From an uncultured Oxalobacter sp. (GTDB lineage Bacteria > Pseudomonadota > Gammaproteobacteria > Burkholderiales > Burkholderiaceae_D): a stretch of DNA of 64,000 nucleotides. The translations under genes were made by a program, and so were the position numbers. Below, piece by piece: positions 34,191-43,144 of this stretch. The notes beneath the pieces are model-generated. The model ran no database searches, was not told the origin of the DNA, and saw only the letters and a list, made by a program, of their open reading frames with translations. The stretch lies in the NCBI GenBank assembly GCA_934401755.1, contig CAKRSU010000004.1, positions 29,308 through 93,307 of the forward strand. The letters run 5' to 3'. Position 1 is the stretch's first letter, and each line of letters opens with the position of its first letter.

Positions 34191-35423
34191 TTATTTTAAA
34201 TGAGGAGGATTCTGAGCAAAATAACTCTTAATACCATTTAAGATCGCTTTAGCAACTGATTCTTGATAATCACTCGATTTCAGCTTAGTTTCTTCTGTTG
34301 GATTTGAAATAAAAGCCGTTTCAAGCAAAATACTCGGAATATCAGGAGCCTTTAAAACAGCAAAAGCTGCTTGTTCAACATTACTATTATGGAGTGTATT
34401 AATTTTTCCCATTTCTTTAAGAACACCTTTTGCAAGTTTCATACTTTGCTTAATTTGAGCCGTCACTGACATATCCAACAAGACACTCGCCACTTGATTA
34501 TCCTGATTTTTAATATTAATTCCGCCAATCAAATCAGAGGCGTTTTCGCGATTTGCCAATAAACGAGCCGTTGTAGACGTTGCCCCTCTTTCCGATAAAA
34601 CAAAAACAGAAGATCCTCGTGCAGAAGGTGATGTAAAGGCATCCGCATGAATTGAAACAAACAAATCTGCTTTAGCCGCCCGAGCTTTTTTAACTCGAGT
34701 TCCCAATGGGACAAAAAAATCAGCATTACGCGTCATCTGAACACGCATATTATGCTGCGATTCAATTAACTGTTTCGCACGCTTACCAATTGCTAATACA
34801 ACATCCTTTTCTTTTATCCCATTAGGACCAATTGCGCCAGAATCTTCTCCGCCGTGCCCAGGATCAAGCATAATGGTCACTTTTCGATTAAGATTAATGG
34901 CTGCTGAATTCACCTTATTCGTAGCCGTTGAAATACTAGCTTTCTTTTTTTTCTGAGAAGAGGCGGAAAGAATGGGCTTTTTCGCATTCTTAGGATAAAT
35001 ATCTAAGACAAGACGTGTACGGTACTGATCAATAGGATCTAAAGAAAACAACTGCGGTGAAATCGCTTTTCTTAAATCAAAAACCAATCTAACAGTTTCT
35101 GGATCGAACTGCCCCACTCTCACATTTTTAATAAACGGATCATCTGGCTGTATACGATCACTAAGGCTTTTTAAGATATTATTTAATGGTGCATTTTTAA
35201 TATCAATGACTAATCGATCAGGATTAGATAGCAGAAAATGCCTGTGTTGAATAACTCCATCATGCTCAATGGTTACACGTGAATTATCATCAGAAGGCCA
35301 CGAACGCACTGCGACAATATTTCCTGCTTGAGCCAAAGATATCCAAAAAAATGACATCAATAGCGTCAATAAAAAAAACAGAGAACCCAAATAATAATTG
35401 CATTGAGATGAACGAGCATTCAT
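34191..35423 (-). CDS. amiC: N-acetylmuramoyl-L-alanine amidase AmiC-type
   Basis: A 410-residue periplasmic zinc amidase that splits septal peptidoglycan during daughter-cell separation. A signal segment (YYLGSLFFLLTLLMSFFWIS) precedes an AMIN domain (about residues 34-150; VAVRSWPSDDNSRVTIEHDG). The amidase_3 domain begins VTIMLDPGHGGEDSGAIGPNG, with zinc ligands in DPGHGGED, the later LFVSIHADAFTS, and the catalytic glutamate in SILLETAFISN. A Lys/Ser-rich linker (SSQKKKKASISTATNKVNS) joins the two. It lies directly after tsaE on the minus strand, a common pairing. Confidence 0.95.
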   Translation of the reverse strand: MNARSSQCNYYLGSLFFLLTLLMSFFWISLAQAGNIVAVRSWPSDDNSRVTIEHDGVIQHRHFLLSNPDRLVIDIKNAPLNNILKSLSDRIQPDDPFIKNVRVGQFDPETVRLVFDLRKAISPQLFSLDPIDQYRTRLVLDIYPKNAKKPILSASSQKKKKASISTATNKVNSAAINLNRKVTIMLDPGHGGEDSGAIGPNGIKEKDVVLAIGKRAKQLIESQHNMRVQMTRNADFFVPLGTRVKKARAAKADLFVSIHADAFTSPSARGSSVFVLSERGATSTTARLLANRENASDLIGGINIKNQDNQVASVLLDMSVTAQIKQSMKLAKGVLKEMGKINTLHNSNVEQAAFAVLKAPDIPSILLETAFISNPTEETKLKSSDYQESVAKAILNGIKSYFAQNPPHLK

Positions 35424-35430
35424 AACCAGA

Positions 35431-35913
35431 CTATTGTTGTGTAAATCGAAGTTTTTTTAGGCAGTTTTCCCCTTTCTTGGACATAGAAAAAAGGCCTGCC
35501 TGCCTGCCTTTTTCCATGACAACAAGCGAAACAACAATATCGGGAGATTCAAGAAGAGTGTCCGCTCTTTCCGCCCATTCAACAACACGAATAGTAGAAG
35601 CATTTAAAGTATCACGAAAACCTGCATCAAAAAACTCTTCAGCACAACTCATTCGATAAAAATCAAAATGGAGCAATTCCACTTGTTCACCATGAAGCAA
35701 GATCGAATAAGGCTCTACTAATGTATAAGTCGGACTTTTGACCCGTCCTTGATATCCAACTGCTCGCAAAAGTGCTCTTGTTAACGTCGTTTTACCTGCA
35801 CCAAGATCTCCCTTTAAATGAATATCCAACCCTTTTTCAAGGATATTTGCCAAAGCAGCCCCTAAAGCACAGGTATCACCCTCATCTTTTAAATAAAAAA
35901 CCAATGGATCCAT
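35431..35913 (-). CDS. tsaE: tRNA threonylcarbamoyladenosine biosynthesis ATPase TsaE
   Basis: A 160-residue P-loop protein needed for t6A37 formation with TsaB and TsaD. It has HLKGDLGAGKTTLTRALLRA (Walker A), SPTYTLVEPY and HFDFYRMSCAEEFFDAGF. An ATG at 35913 is chosen because sequence before it has no family resemblance, though its ribosome site is weak. It precedes amiC by seven bases and is divergent from queG. Partner TsaD is encoded at 15737-16765. Confidence 0.95.
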   Translation of the reverse strand: MDPLVFYLKDEGDTCALGAALANILEKGLDIHLKGDLGAGKTTLTRALLRAVGYQGRVKSPTYTLVEPYSILLHGEQVELLHFDFYRMSCAEEFFDAGFRDTLNASTIRVVEWAERADTLLESPDIVVSLVVMEKGRQAGLFSMSKKGENCLKKLRFTQQ

Positions 35914-35985
35914 CACCAAATTCACGGAATAAGAACACAAAAAGAATACATTTCTCTTTCTTTCGCCATTATAGTATCAAGATTA

Positions 35986-37116
35986 ATGAAACAATTAGAT
36001 GAAACACCAGATAATCGAATGAAGTCAGCAGAAAATTTAAAGGATTTGGTCGAAAAAATGAAAATTTGGGCAAATGACCTTGGTTTTGCCGAATTGCGAA
36101 TATCTGATACCTCTTTAGAAAATGCTGAAAAACGACTCACTCAATGGCTATCTAACAATTATCATGGAACAATGCACTATATGGCAGCTCATGGTTTAAA
36201 AAGATGCCATCCTGAACAAATTGTACCCGGAACAATTCGAGTCATTTCCGTTCGAATGAATTATCTACCCGCATCAGGAATCCAAATTATTACGCAGGAA
36301 AAAAAAACAGCACTATCTCCTGAAAAAGCCAGAATTTCACTTTATGCAAGAGGAAGAGATTATCATCGTGTATTACGCTCACGACTTCAAAAACTAGCTT
36401 CAAAAATCGAAGAAAAAATTGGCCCCTATGGCTATCGTGTATTCACGGATTCAGCTCCCATTATGGAAGTCGAATTTGCAGCAAAAGCAGGACTTGGTTG
36501 GCGAGGAAAAAATAGTTTGCTTATCAATCAAACAGCTGGCACTTTTTTCTTTTTAGGTGAAATTCTTGTCGATATTCCTCTACCAATTGATCAGTCAGAA
36601 GCAACTATAAGCCGATGTGGTACTTGTACGAAATGTTTCCAAAACTGCCCAACAAATGCCATCATTGCCCCTCAAACAGTAGATGCCAGACGATGTATTT
36701 CATACTTAACGATAGAATTACGCGGCAGTATTCCTATTGAATTTCGCCCATTAATTGGAAATAGGATATATGGATGTGATGATTGCCAACTTTGTTGCCC
36801 TTGGAATCGTTTTGCAAAACAAACAACCGTGGCTGATTTTTCCGTACGAAATAAATTAGATCACATATCAATAGTTGAATTAGCAACTTGGACAGAATCA
36901 ATGTTTAATCATCAAATGGAAGGTAGCCCAATACGACGCATTGGTTATGAATGCTGGTGCCGTAACTTAGCCATTGGAATGGGAAATGCTTTGGCAGCAA
37001 AAAATCAATCAATTAATTCACAAGCCATTTATGAAGCATTGATTAATATGCGAAAAAATGCATCAGAAATGGTCAAAGAACATATTGATTGGGCACTTGC
37101 TCAAAAATTATCTTAA
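35986..37116 (+). CDS. queG: Epoxyqueuosine reductase QueG
   Basis: A 376-residue cobalamin and iron-sulfur enzyme that reduces epoxyqueuosine to queuosine in tRNA. It has YARGRDYHRVLRSRLQ, FTDSAPIMEVEFAAKAGLGW and RGKNSLLI. Two 4Fe-4S motifs follow: CGTCTKCFQNCPTNAI, then CDDCQLCCPWNRFA with an upstream C in ARRCISYL. The C-terminal HEAT-like end contains SPIRRIGYECWCRNLAIGMG. It is divergent from tsaE, the usual neighbour. The start is the first ATG of the frame; one at codon 12 is possible. Confidence 0.96.
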   Translation: MKQLDETPDNRMKSAENLKDLVEKMKIWANDLGFAELRISDTSLENAEKRLTQWLSNNYHGTMHYMAAHGLKRCHPEQIVPGTIRVISVRMNYLPASGIQIITQEKKTALSPEKARISLYARGRDYHRVLRSRLQKLASKIEEKIGPYGYRVFTDSAPIMEVEFAAKAGLGWRGKNSLLINQTAGTFFFLGEILVDIPLPIDQSEATISRCGTCTKCFQNCPTNAIIAPQTVDARRCISYLTIELRGSIPIEFRPLIGNRIYGCDDCQLCCPWNRFAKQTTVADFSVRNKLDHISIVELATWTESMFNHQMEGSPIRRIGYECWCRNLAIGMGNALAAKNQSINSQAIYEALINMRKNASEMVKEHIDWALAQKLS

Positions 37117-37266
37117 TATTTCTACACCAGCTAATCTTAAATTTAATAATCATTCCTTTTTCATCACAATTTTATTTTACAAAAAATGACTAGTTTTTAA
37201 TGATTCGCCTAAACATACCGATGTATCCCGTTAAAAATGAGGTAGAATAGCATCTTTATTATTGAT

Positions 37267-37342
37267 GCGCTCGTAGCTCAATGGATAGAGTACTGCCCTC
37301 CGAAGGCAGGGGTTGTGGGTTCGATCCCCGCCGAGCGCGCCA
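37267..37342 (+). tRNA. tRNA-Arg (anticodon CCG)
   Basis: A 76-base tRNA with encoded CCA. The acceptor GCGCTCG/CGAGCGC is perfect. The anticodon stem CTGCC/GGCAG encloses CTCCGAA, anticodon CCG. The T-arm reads GTGGG TTCGATC CCCGC (one wobble). It is followed by a hairpin with T-run. tRNA-Arg genes of this kind often serve as integration sites. Confidence 0.96.
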
Positions 37343-37355
37343 CTTACAAGTAATA

Positions 37356-37379
37356 GGCTGTCTTATGACGGCTTTTTTT
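37356..37379 (+). terminator. Terminator after tRNA-Arg(CCG)
   Basis: GGCTGTC (37356-37362) pairs with GACGGCT (37367-37373, two G-U pairs) around TTAT and runs into TTTTTTT. Confidence 0.7.
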
Positions 37380-37456
37380 ATTATATAAATCAATATCTTC
37401 CTATTACAATAAGTAAAAAGTAGTATCAGAAAATATTACAAATTCTTGCGAAAAAA

Positions 37457-37506
37457 TAGGCCATAAATTAGACCATAGCATGATTTGGTCATATTTTTAT
37501 GGCCTA
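37457..37506. repeat. Nested inverted repeat beside tRNA-Arg(CCG)
   Basis: The outer arms TAGGCCATAAA (37457-37467) and TTTATGGCCTA (37496-37506) match over 11 bases without error. Inside, GACCA (37471-37475) and TGGTC (37486-37490) also pair. The result is a two-tier stem in the 300-base gap between tRNA-Arg and oxlT. No T-run follows, so it is not an ordinary terminator. Confidence 0.6.
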
Positions 37507-37524
37507 ATTGAATAGCAACACGAC

Positions 37525-37600
37525 TCAGAAAGCCACCAACTAACAGATGCTCAGGTAAAAAAGACAAAGCTCAATCCTTTTACAAGCTGGAGAATTCTAT
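37525..37600 (+). pseudogene. Possible integrase N-terminal remnant (low confidence)
   Basis: One frame reads SESHQLTDAQVKKTK from about 37525, and after a one-base shift near 37566 the next frame reads KAQSFYKLENSIKKW. Tyrosine integrases that target tRNA genes often begin LTDxQVKxAKPxxKxYKLxDG, so the order LTDAQVKK-K-YKL fits. The match is only about 25 residues and lacks the glycine-rich DGGGL segment. The position, about 180 bases past the 3' end of tRNA-Arg, is where such a gene would be expected. Chance resemblance cannot be excluded. Confidence 0.3.
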
Positions 37601-37604
37601 AAAA

Positions 37605-37630
37605 AAATGGCCGACATAAGTCGGCCATTT
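37605..37630 (-). terminator. Terminator of oxlT
   Basis: AAATGGCCGAC (37605-37615) and GTCGGCCATTT (37620-37630) are perfect complements around ATAA. On the minus strand they are followed by a run of T (complement of AAAAAAA at 37601-37607), 20 bases past the oxlT stop. Confidence 0.88.
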
Positions 37631-37650
37631 TCAACTAAACAATCAACTGA

Positions 37651-38931
37651 TTATTTATTTTCTGCAGATGCAGTGTTGAATTTAAATCTACGAGTTGGGC
37701 GTCCCAAACGAGGCATAATGAATGTCATGATGATGAATGCAATACAAGACATCGCACCAGAGATAGAGAACGCAACGCTCCAACCCAAAGCGGTAGCAAC
37801 AGCAGCACCGATACCACCACCGAAAATGGATGCAACAGCTTTTGCAGACCAGAAGAAACCATAGTTTGCAGCAGAATATGCAGTACCAAACAAGTCCTGG
37901 TTAATTGCAGGGAACAATGCATAAGAACCACCAGCGGTGAAGAATGCAACAGACAACATGAGGATGAAGAATGGAACACCCATCATTGAGACATGAGCAA
38001 ACAAGAACATTGCAATTGCATTAACACCGAACATGATGGAAAGTGTTTTATAACGACCGAGTTTATCGGAAACAGCGCCCCAGAATGGACGGCAACCACC
38101 ATTAAACAAGTTCTGCATCATAACGCAAATTGCAATCATGCCTGGTTCAATCCCCATGGAACGACCAAATGGAGCAGAGTTTGCAACCAGGAACAAGAAC
38201 CCAAAGTTAACGGAGAAGAAAGAGATCCAGCACAAAATGAAATGTTTAGTTCTCAACATTTCTGTTGTTGGGAAGTCCTTTTCAGTTGGTTCTGGTTTCT
38301 TAGGTTTAGCACCACCTGGGAAACGAACGAAGAATGCGATCAAGATGATGAAACCAGCCATAATGACACCGGTTACCTTCAACGCAAAACGAACACCAAG
38401 GTCTGGATTGTGAATCAAAACAGTGATCAGTGGCAAGAATGGCAGAACACCAAGACCATAACCTGCAGCAGTAAAGCCAGAAGCCATACCACGGCGATCT
38501 GGCCACCAACGGTTAGCAGTTGCAATTGCAATACCATAAATGATACCGATACCAGCACCAGCCAGAGTATACAGTACATACAGAACAGGGATGTTTGGAG
38601 CAAAGCCCATACCGGACCATCCAACTAAAACCATCAAACCACCAACGATACATGGAGGTTTTGGACCAACACGGTCAACGAAGTAGCCACCACCTGGCTG
38701 AGAAACGGACTGAATAACCTGAGAAAGAGTGAACGCAACCTGAACAATAGCAAGGGTTGTGCCCAATTCTCTCATCATAGGACGGGAATACAGTGTCCAG
38801 GAATACTGAACACCTGAGATCATAATCATCAGCATGACCGCAAGGAACAGATACCAAACGCGTTTGCCACCGGCTTTGCGTGGATCTTCATTTTCGCGAG
38901 GGTCGACTGCTGGAGCTGCAGCGGTACTCAT
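37651..38931 (-). CDS. oxlT: Oxalate:formate antiporter
   Basis: A 426-residue 12-helix MFS transporter that exchanges divalent oxalate for monovalent formate. It resembles O. formigenes OxlT along its length: SGVQYSWTLY, AFTLSQVIQSVSQPGGGYFV, LYTLAGAGIGIIYGIA, GMASGFTAAGYGLGVLPFLP, NLFNGGCRPFWGAVSDKLGR. The two essential charged residues are kept: Arg281 in NGGCRPFWG and Lys364 in FFWSAKAVASIF, with the same 83-residue spacing as R272 and K355 of OxlT. The ATG at 38931 is preceded by GAGG. A longer in-frame start seven codons upstream would overlap that site. Codons are biased to CTG, TTC, ATC and AAC, unlike the neighbouring genes. Confidence 0.95.
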   Translation of the reverse strand: MSTAAAPAVDPRENEDPRKAGGKRVWYLFLAVMLMIMISGVQYSWTLYSRPMMRELGTTLAIVQVAFTLSQVIQSVSQPGGGYFVDRVGPKPPCIVGGLMVLVGWSGMGFAPNIPVLYVLYTLAGAGIGIIYGIAIATANRWWPDRRGMASGFTAAGYGLGVLPFLPLITVLIHNPDLGVRFALKVTGVIMAGFIILIAFFVRFPGGAKPKKPEPTEKDFPTTEMLRTKHFILCWISFFSVNFGFLFLVANSAPFGRSMGIEPGMIAICVMMQNLFNGGCRPFWGAVSDKLGRYKTLSIMFGVNAIAMFLFAHVSMMGVPFFILMLSVAFFTAGGSYALFPAINQDLFGTAYSAANYGFFWSAKAVASIFGGGIGAAVATALGWSVAFSISGAMSCIAFIIMTFIMPRLGRPTRRFKFNTASAENK

Positions 38932-39591
38932 CTTTACAAATCCTCTATTCAAATTTGTTTTTCACAAAGTCCTAAGATTTTTATCCCATCTGATGATGAA
39001 TCATCCGTTGATAATATAAATCTTCTGACTTACCTTTGCGAAATCCATTTTTTTGATTTCAAAATATAGATTCCGCATGCTCTATGTTATTTCATGAAAA
39101 ACTTCGCATTCAAATAATGTATTTTTATGTTTAATGTGATTTATATAATTTTATGGAATATAGAATAATCAAAATGATTAACTTACAATTCATTTTTACT
39201 GAAACTCATGACTTAAAGTGTTCATTTTTTCAAACATAACGCCACTATTCCTTTAAAAATTTTTACCTTAACCGCTTATATTTTTTCTCTTGGAAAAGGT
39301 CTTTTTGATAAGATGACGATTCAACTTTTGCGACTTTAAAAACAATCCTATTTGTAACCATTTGTTAAATAACGTTTTTTATAACTCACTCCAATATAAT
39401 CAAAATAAAAATTCATGATTTTCCTTTTCTTCGTATTCTTTCAAACAAACCTAATCACTTTATAGAACACCTGGATTTATTTCCCTCTATACCTCTTTTT
39501 TTAAACCAACCTCTAATAAAATATTGAACAATTTATCAAAAAAAAATGACATTCATAAATGAATGTCATTTTTATCGAAGTATTTGTTCAA
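38932..39591. other. Long AT-rich region upstream of oxlT
   Basis: About 660 bases between two minus-strand genes, extremely AT-rich, with no coding frame worth calling. It contains the purM terminator (39543-39574) and must carry the oxlT promoter. No FNR-type dyad like those upstream of oxc was found. A palindromic TAATCAAAATGATTA occurs near 39165-39181. Confidence 0.45.
39543..39574 (-). terminator. Terminator of purM
   Basis: AAATGACATTCAT and ATGAATGTCATTT form a perfect hairpin with an AA loop, flanked by A-runs on the left and T-runs on the right, so it can work on both strands. It lies about 20 bases past the purM stop. Confidence 0.85.
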
Positions 39592-40635
39592 TTATACTAT
39601 CATTGTTTGAGCTTCATTTTCTGCCCGTTTGCGGATTTCTCCGATTTGCCACACCATTTCTCCCGATGCTCTTAAGATTGCAAGCGTTCTTTCAACATCC
39701 TCTTTAGCAATCACAACGACCATACCAATCCCACAATTAAATACTCGATACATTTCATGCTCAGCAACATTACCATTTTGTTGTAACCAATTAAATAAAG
39801 CTGGCATTTCCCATGATTCTTTTTTAATGACTGCAGTTACTTGACTAGGAAGTACCCGAGGAATATTTTCAATCAATCCTCCTCCAGTAATATGTGCCAT
39901 TCCCTTAACATTTACTGTTTCCATTAGTTTGAGCAATGACTTCACATAGATACGAGTTGGCGCCATTAAAACTTTAGCCAATGGTTGTCCATCAAAATTA
40001 GCATTCAAATCAGGTTTTACTAAATCAATAATGCGTCTAACTAAAGAATACCCATTGGAATGAATGCCTGATGACGCAAGGCCAATAACAACATCTCCAG
40101 GGACAATATTCTTCCCATTGATTAACCGAGATTTTTCAGCCGCTCCTACTGCAAATCCTGCTAAATCGTACTCTCCATCGGGGTACATGCCTGGCATCTC
40201 AGCAGTTTCACCACCGATTAATGCGCATCCAGCCTGTTCACATCCCATTGCAATTCCCTTAACAACACGAGTTGCAATATCAACATCAAGCTTTCCACAT
40301 GAAAAATAATCGAGAAAAAACAACGGTTCTGCACCTTGCACAAGAATATCGTTTACACTCATTGCCACAAGGTCAATACCAACCGTATCATGACAATCAA
40401 GCTGAAAAGCGAGCTTGAGTTTAGTACCAACACCGTCGGTTCCTGAAACAAGAACAGGATCCTTGTATTTTTTGCTGATTTCAAAAAGTGCGCCGAAACC
40501 GCCAATGCCACCAAGTACGCCATCTCGCATGGTACGCTTAGCAAAAGGTTTAATTGCATTAACAAGAGAATCACCGGCGTCAATATCGACACCTGCATCA
40601 CGATAAGAAAGGGTCTGTTTGGTTAAAGAACTCAT
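39592..40635 (-). CDS. purM: Phosphoribosylformylglycinamidine cyclo-ligase (AIR synthetase)
   Basis: A 347-residue ATP-dependent enzyme forming the five-membered ring of purines (FGAM to AIR). It has [58 protein letters not shown] with [26 protein letters not shown], and [19 protein letters not shown]. Length and motifs are normal. It is divergent from the AI-2E family exporter gene, a common betaproteobacterial arrangement. Confidence 0.97.
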   Translation of the reverse strand: MSSLTKQTLSYRDAGVDIDAGDSLVNAIKPFAKRTMRDGVLGGIGGFGALFEISKKYKDPVLVSGTDGVGTKLKLAFQLDCHDTVGIDLVAMSVNDILVQGAEPLFFLDYFSCGKLDVDIATRVVKGIAMGCEQAGCALIGGETAEMPGMYPDGEYDLAGFAVGAAEKSRLINGKNIVPGDVVIGLASSGIHSNGYSLVRRIIDLVKPDLNANFDGQPLAKVLMAPTRIYVKSLLKLMETVNVKGMAHITGGGLIENIPRVLPSQVTAVIKKESWEMPALFNWLQQNGNVAEHEMYRVFNCGIGMVVVIAKEDVERTLAILRASGEMVWQIGEIRKRAENEAQTMIV

Positions 40636-40707
40636 AATATATGTATCGCTAGGCGTAAAATAATAATATTTTCTATTTTAACAAACTGCTTCGGCAAGTA
40701 CGACTGA

Positions 40708-41787
40708 ATGGCTTTTTTTACACCTTATCAACGTCAAACTATGCTCTGGACGAGCATTGGAATTGCTTTTATTCTTCTATTATGGCTAATGGGGCCTATC
40801 CTAACCCCTTTTATTGCAGGGGGTGTACTTGCCTATGCGCTTGATCCCATTGTTGAGCGCATTTCTAAATTTCACATTGGACAATATCGTATTCCGCGCA
40901 TCGTTTCTGTTTTGATTGTGTTATTGATGGTATTAGCTGTTGTTATTGCGCTTATTTTCATTATTGTGCCCATGATTTTGATTGAATGGCCTCTTATTTC
41001 TGCCCAGATTCCAGCCTTCTTTTCAAAACTTCATACAGAATTAGGCCCTTTATTAAATGATATTGGTATTTATCTTCCTGAAGATACACCGGGTATCCTT
41101 AAAATGATCAATGAACAACTCCTTCCTAAAACAGATGAAGGTTGGAGGAATCTATTACAACGTGCTCGTTTAGGATGGGCGACCATTTTTACAATCATAT
41201 GGAATCTCATTATGATTCCTGTCGTACTCATTTATTTGTTATTAGACTGGCATACAATCACCGCAGAATTTCGTTCCCTTATTCCCAGAAGATGGTTACC
41301 AACAGTAGTAAGATTTATGAATGAAGTCAGTACAATGCTTGCACAATATTTACGTGGACAGATCTCAGTTATGATTATTCTTTCCATTTATTATTCTGCA
41401 ACACTCACCCTTGCTGGTTATTCTGTCGCAATACCTGTCGGCATTATTACAGGGATGATGGCATTCGTCCCCTATATTGGTATTTGCGTCGGTTTTACAC
41501 TTGCCGCTGCAGCAACACTACTACAATTCTCTGGTATGACCATGTGGGCCATTCTCTGTATAATCTACGGATTTGGCTATGCTTTTGATGGACTATTTAT
41601 GACACCTAAGCTCGTTGGTAGTCGAATTCAGCTCCACCCACTGACTGTTATTTTTGCCTTATTGGCTTTTGGTCAGTTATTTGGGTTTGTTGGCATTTTA
41701 ATCGCATTACCTTCATCTGCCGTTTTATCGGTTGCAGTCCGCCATTTGCGCAGAGCTTATATCTCCAGTCATTTTTATAAGGACTGA
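40708..41787 (+). CDS. AI-2E family (PerM-type) membrane transporter
   Basis: A 359-residue membrane protein with about eight hydrophobic segments: a pair near residues 15-45, one near 65-95, then a soluble stretch, then several toward the C-terminus. It has the family motif PILTPFIAGGVLAYALDPIV at the start and PVGIITGMMAFVPYIGICVG, SRIQLHPLTVIFALLAFGQL and GFVGILIALPSSAVLSVAVR near the end. Members export signalling molecules or act as sodium/proton antiporters; the substrate is not known here. It begins a plus-strand run with hda, HAD hydrolase, pcnB and folK. Confidence 0.9.
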   Translation: MAFFTPYQRQTMLWTSIGIAFILLLWLMGPILTPFIAGGVLAYALDPIVERISKFHIGQYRIPRIVSVLIVLLMVLAVVIALIFIIVPMILIEWPLISAQIPAFFSKLHTELGPLLNDIGIYLPEDTPGILKMINEQLLPKTDEGWRNLLQRARLGWATIFTIIWNLIMIPVVLIYLLLDWHTITAEFRSLIPRRWLPTVVRFMNEVSTMLAQYLRGQISVMIILSIYYSATLTLAGYSVAIPVGIITGMMAFVPYIGICVGFTLAAAATLLQFSGMTMWAILCIIYGFGYAFDGLFMTPKLVGSRIQLHPLTVIFALLAFGQLFGFVGILIALPSSAVLSVAVRHLRRAYISSHFYKD

Positions 41788-41795
41788 TTGTCGTT

Positions 41796-42470
41796 ATGCA
41801 AAAACAGCTCTTATTAGACCTAGGGACCCCTCAACCGCCATCGTTACAGGATTTTATTGTCGGACGAAACCTTGAAGTCATGCAAATACTTAACGATATC
41901 GCAAAACGAACATCGCATGACCGTTTTATCTACTTATGGGGAAAACACGCTGTTGGAAAAACCCATTTATTACAATCCCTTGCTCAATATTCTCCCGCAA
42001 GATACATTGCATCGCACTCACCATTAGCCGATTTTACTTATTCTCCAGAAATTACATTATATTTGCTTGATGATTGCGATAAACTTCCAGCACGCCGACA
42101 AATCGCTGCATTTAATCTATTTAATCAAGTACGGGATAATAATACCGCCTATTTAGTCACGGCCGGTATATGTGCCCCTTTAGCACTTCAACTCAGAGAA
42201 GATTTACGCAGCCGTCTTTGTTGGGGACTTGTTTATCAACTTCACGATTTAACCGATGAAGAAAAAATCCAAGTACTCACTTCTCAAGCCAAATCAAGAG
42301 GAATCAATCTTTCAGCAGGTGTTTTACCTTGGTTACTAACGCATTACCAACGAGATTTGCACTCTCTTGCAGAAATTTTAAATGAACTCGACCAATATTC
42401 CTTACAAACAAAACGTACCGTAACCCTTCCTTTGCTATATGAACTCTTAGAACAAAAAACTAAACCATGA
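41796..42470 (+). CDS. hda: DnaA regulatory inactivator Hda
   Basis: A 224-residue DnaA-like AAA+ protein that, with the DNA-loaded sliding clamp, stimulates ATP hydrolysis by DnaA to prevent re-initiation. The start MQKQLLLDLGTPQPPSLQDF holds the clamp-binding QxxLxL-type motif (QLLLDL). The P-loop is LWGKHAVGKTHLLQSL, Walker B is LYLLDDCDKLP, and the arginine region is LREDLRSRLCWGLVYQL. Its last codons overlap the next start by four bases (ATGA). Confidence 0.93.
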   Translation: MQKQLLLDLGTPQPPSLQDFIVGRNLEVMQILNDIAKRTSHDRFIYLWGKHAVGKTHLLQSLAQYSPARYIASHSPLADFTYSPEITLYLLDDCDKLPARRQIAAFNLFNQVRDNNTAYLVTAGICAPLALQLREDLRSRLCWGLVYQLHDLTDEEKIQVLTSQAKSRGINLSAGVLPWLLTHYQRDLHSLAEILNELDQYSLQTKRTVTLPLLYELLEQKTKP

Positions 42471-43144
42471 CTGAAACACTGGCATTATTTGACTTAGACA
42501 ATACCCTTTTACCCATTGACTCCGATTATGAGTGGGGGCAATTTATCGTCCGTATCGGCGCAGTCGACAAAATAACCTACGAAAAACGCAATCAAGAATT
42601 CTTTAACCAATATATAACAGGCACATTAGATCCTGCCGAATATCTAGCATTTGCGCTCGGTGCATTAAAAGGGATTCCTCGCTCTCAACTCAATCATTGG
42701 CGAAAACAATATATGGATGAAGTGATCTTACCCAATATTCGCCCCGCTGCACGTCGTTTAGTTAATAATCATTTAAACAAAGGACACCTAACTGCTATTG
42801 TGACAGCAACCAATCGTTTCGTCACAGAACCGATTGCCAAAGCATTCGGCGTTAAACATTTGATTGCAGCACTCCCTGAAGAAACGCCAACAGGAGAAAT
42901 AACAGGCAATCTAATTGGCACACCAACGTCAGGAGAAGGTAAAATCGAGCACACTGAAAATTGGCTCGCTTCAATGAATTTATCTTTTGATAGCTTTAAA
43001 GATAGCTATTTTTACAGTGATTCAGATCGTGACATTCCACTCCTTTCAAAAGTTAACCATCCTATTGCAGTGAATCCTAACGATCGTTTAAAAATATATG
43101 CTAAAGCAAATGGATGGACTCAAATGTATTTATTCAATGATTGA
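42467..43144 (+). CDS. HAD-IB family hydrolase (SerB-like)
   Basis: A 225-residue phosphatase-fold protein. Motif I is LALFDLDNTLLPIDSDYEWG, with nucleophile D9 and D11. Motif II is AIVTATNRFV, and motif III/IV include GEGKIEHTENWL and YFYSDSDRDIPLLSKVNHP, where DSDRD supplies the metal-binding acids. Related enzymes dephosphorylate phosphoserine or similar metabolites, but the cap region gives no clear substrate. It overlaps hda by four bases and pcnB by eight bases, so the three genes are coupled. Confidence 0.88.
   Translation: MTETLALFDLDNTLLPIDSDYEWGQFIVRIGAVDKITYEKRNQEFFNQYITGTLDPAEYLAFALGALKGIPRSQLNHWRKQYMDEVILPNIRPAARRLVNNHLNKGHLTAIVTATNRFVTEPIAKAFGVKHLIAALPEETPTGEITGNLIGTPTSGEGKIEHTENWLASMNLSFDSFKDSYFYSDSDRDIPLLSKVNHPIAVNPNDRLKIYAKANGWTQMYLFND

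Noticed and set aside
37993..38628. Long open frame on the plus strand, opposite oxlT
   Set aside because: It is antisense to a gene with strong codon bias. Its product is rich in Cys, Asn, His and Trp, has no domain resemblance and no ribosome site.
39165..39181. Palindrome TAATCAAAATGATTA upstream of oxlT as a possible FNR site
   Set aside because: The half-sites are in the opposite arrangement to TTGAT-N4-ATCAA, and the region is so AT-rich that such palindromes are expected by chance.
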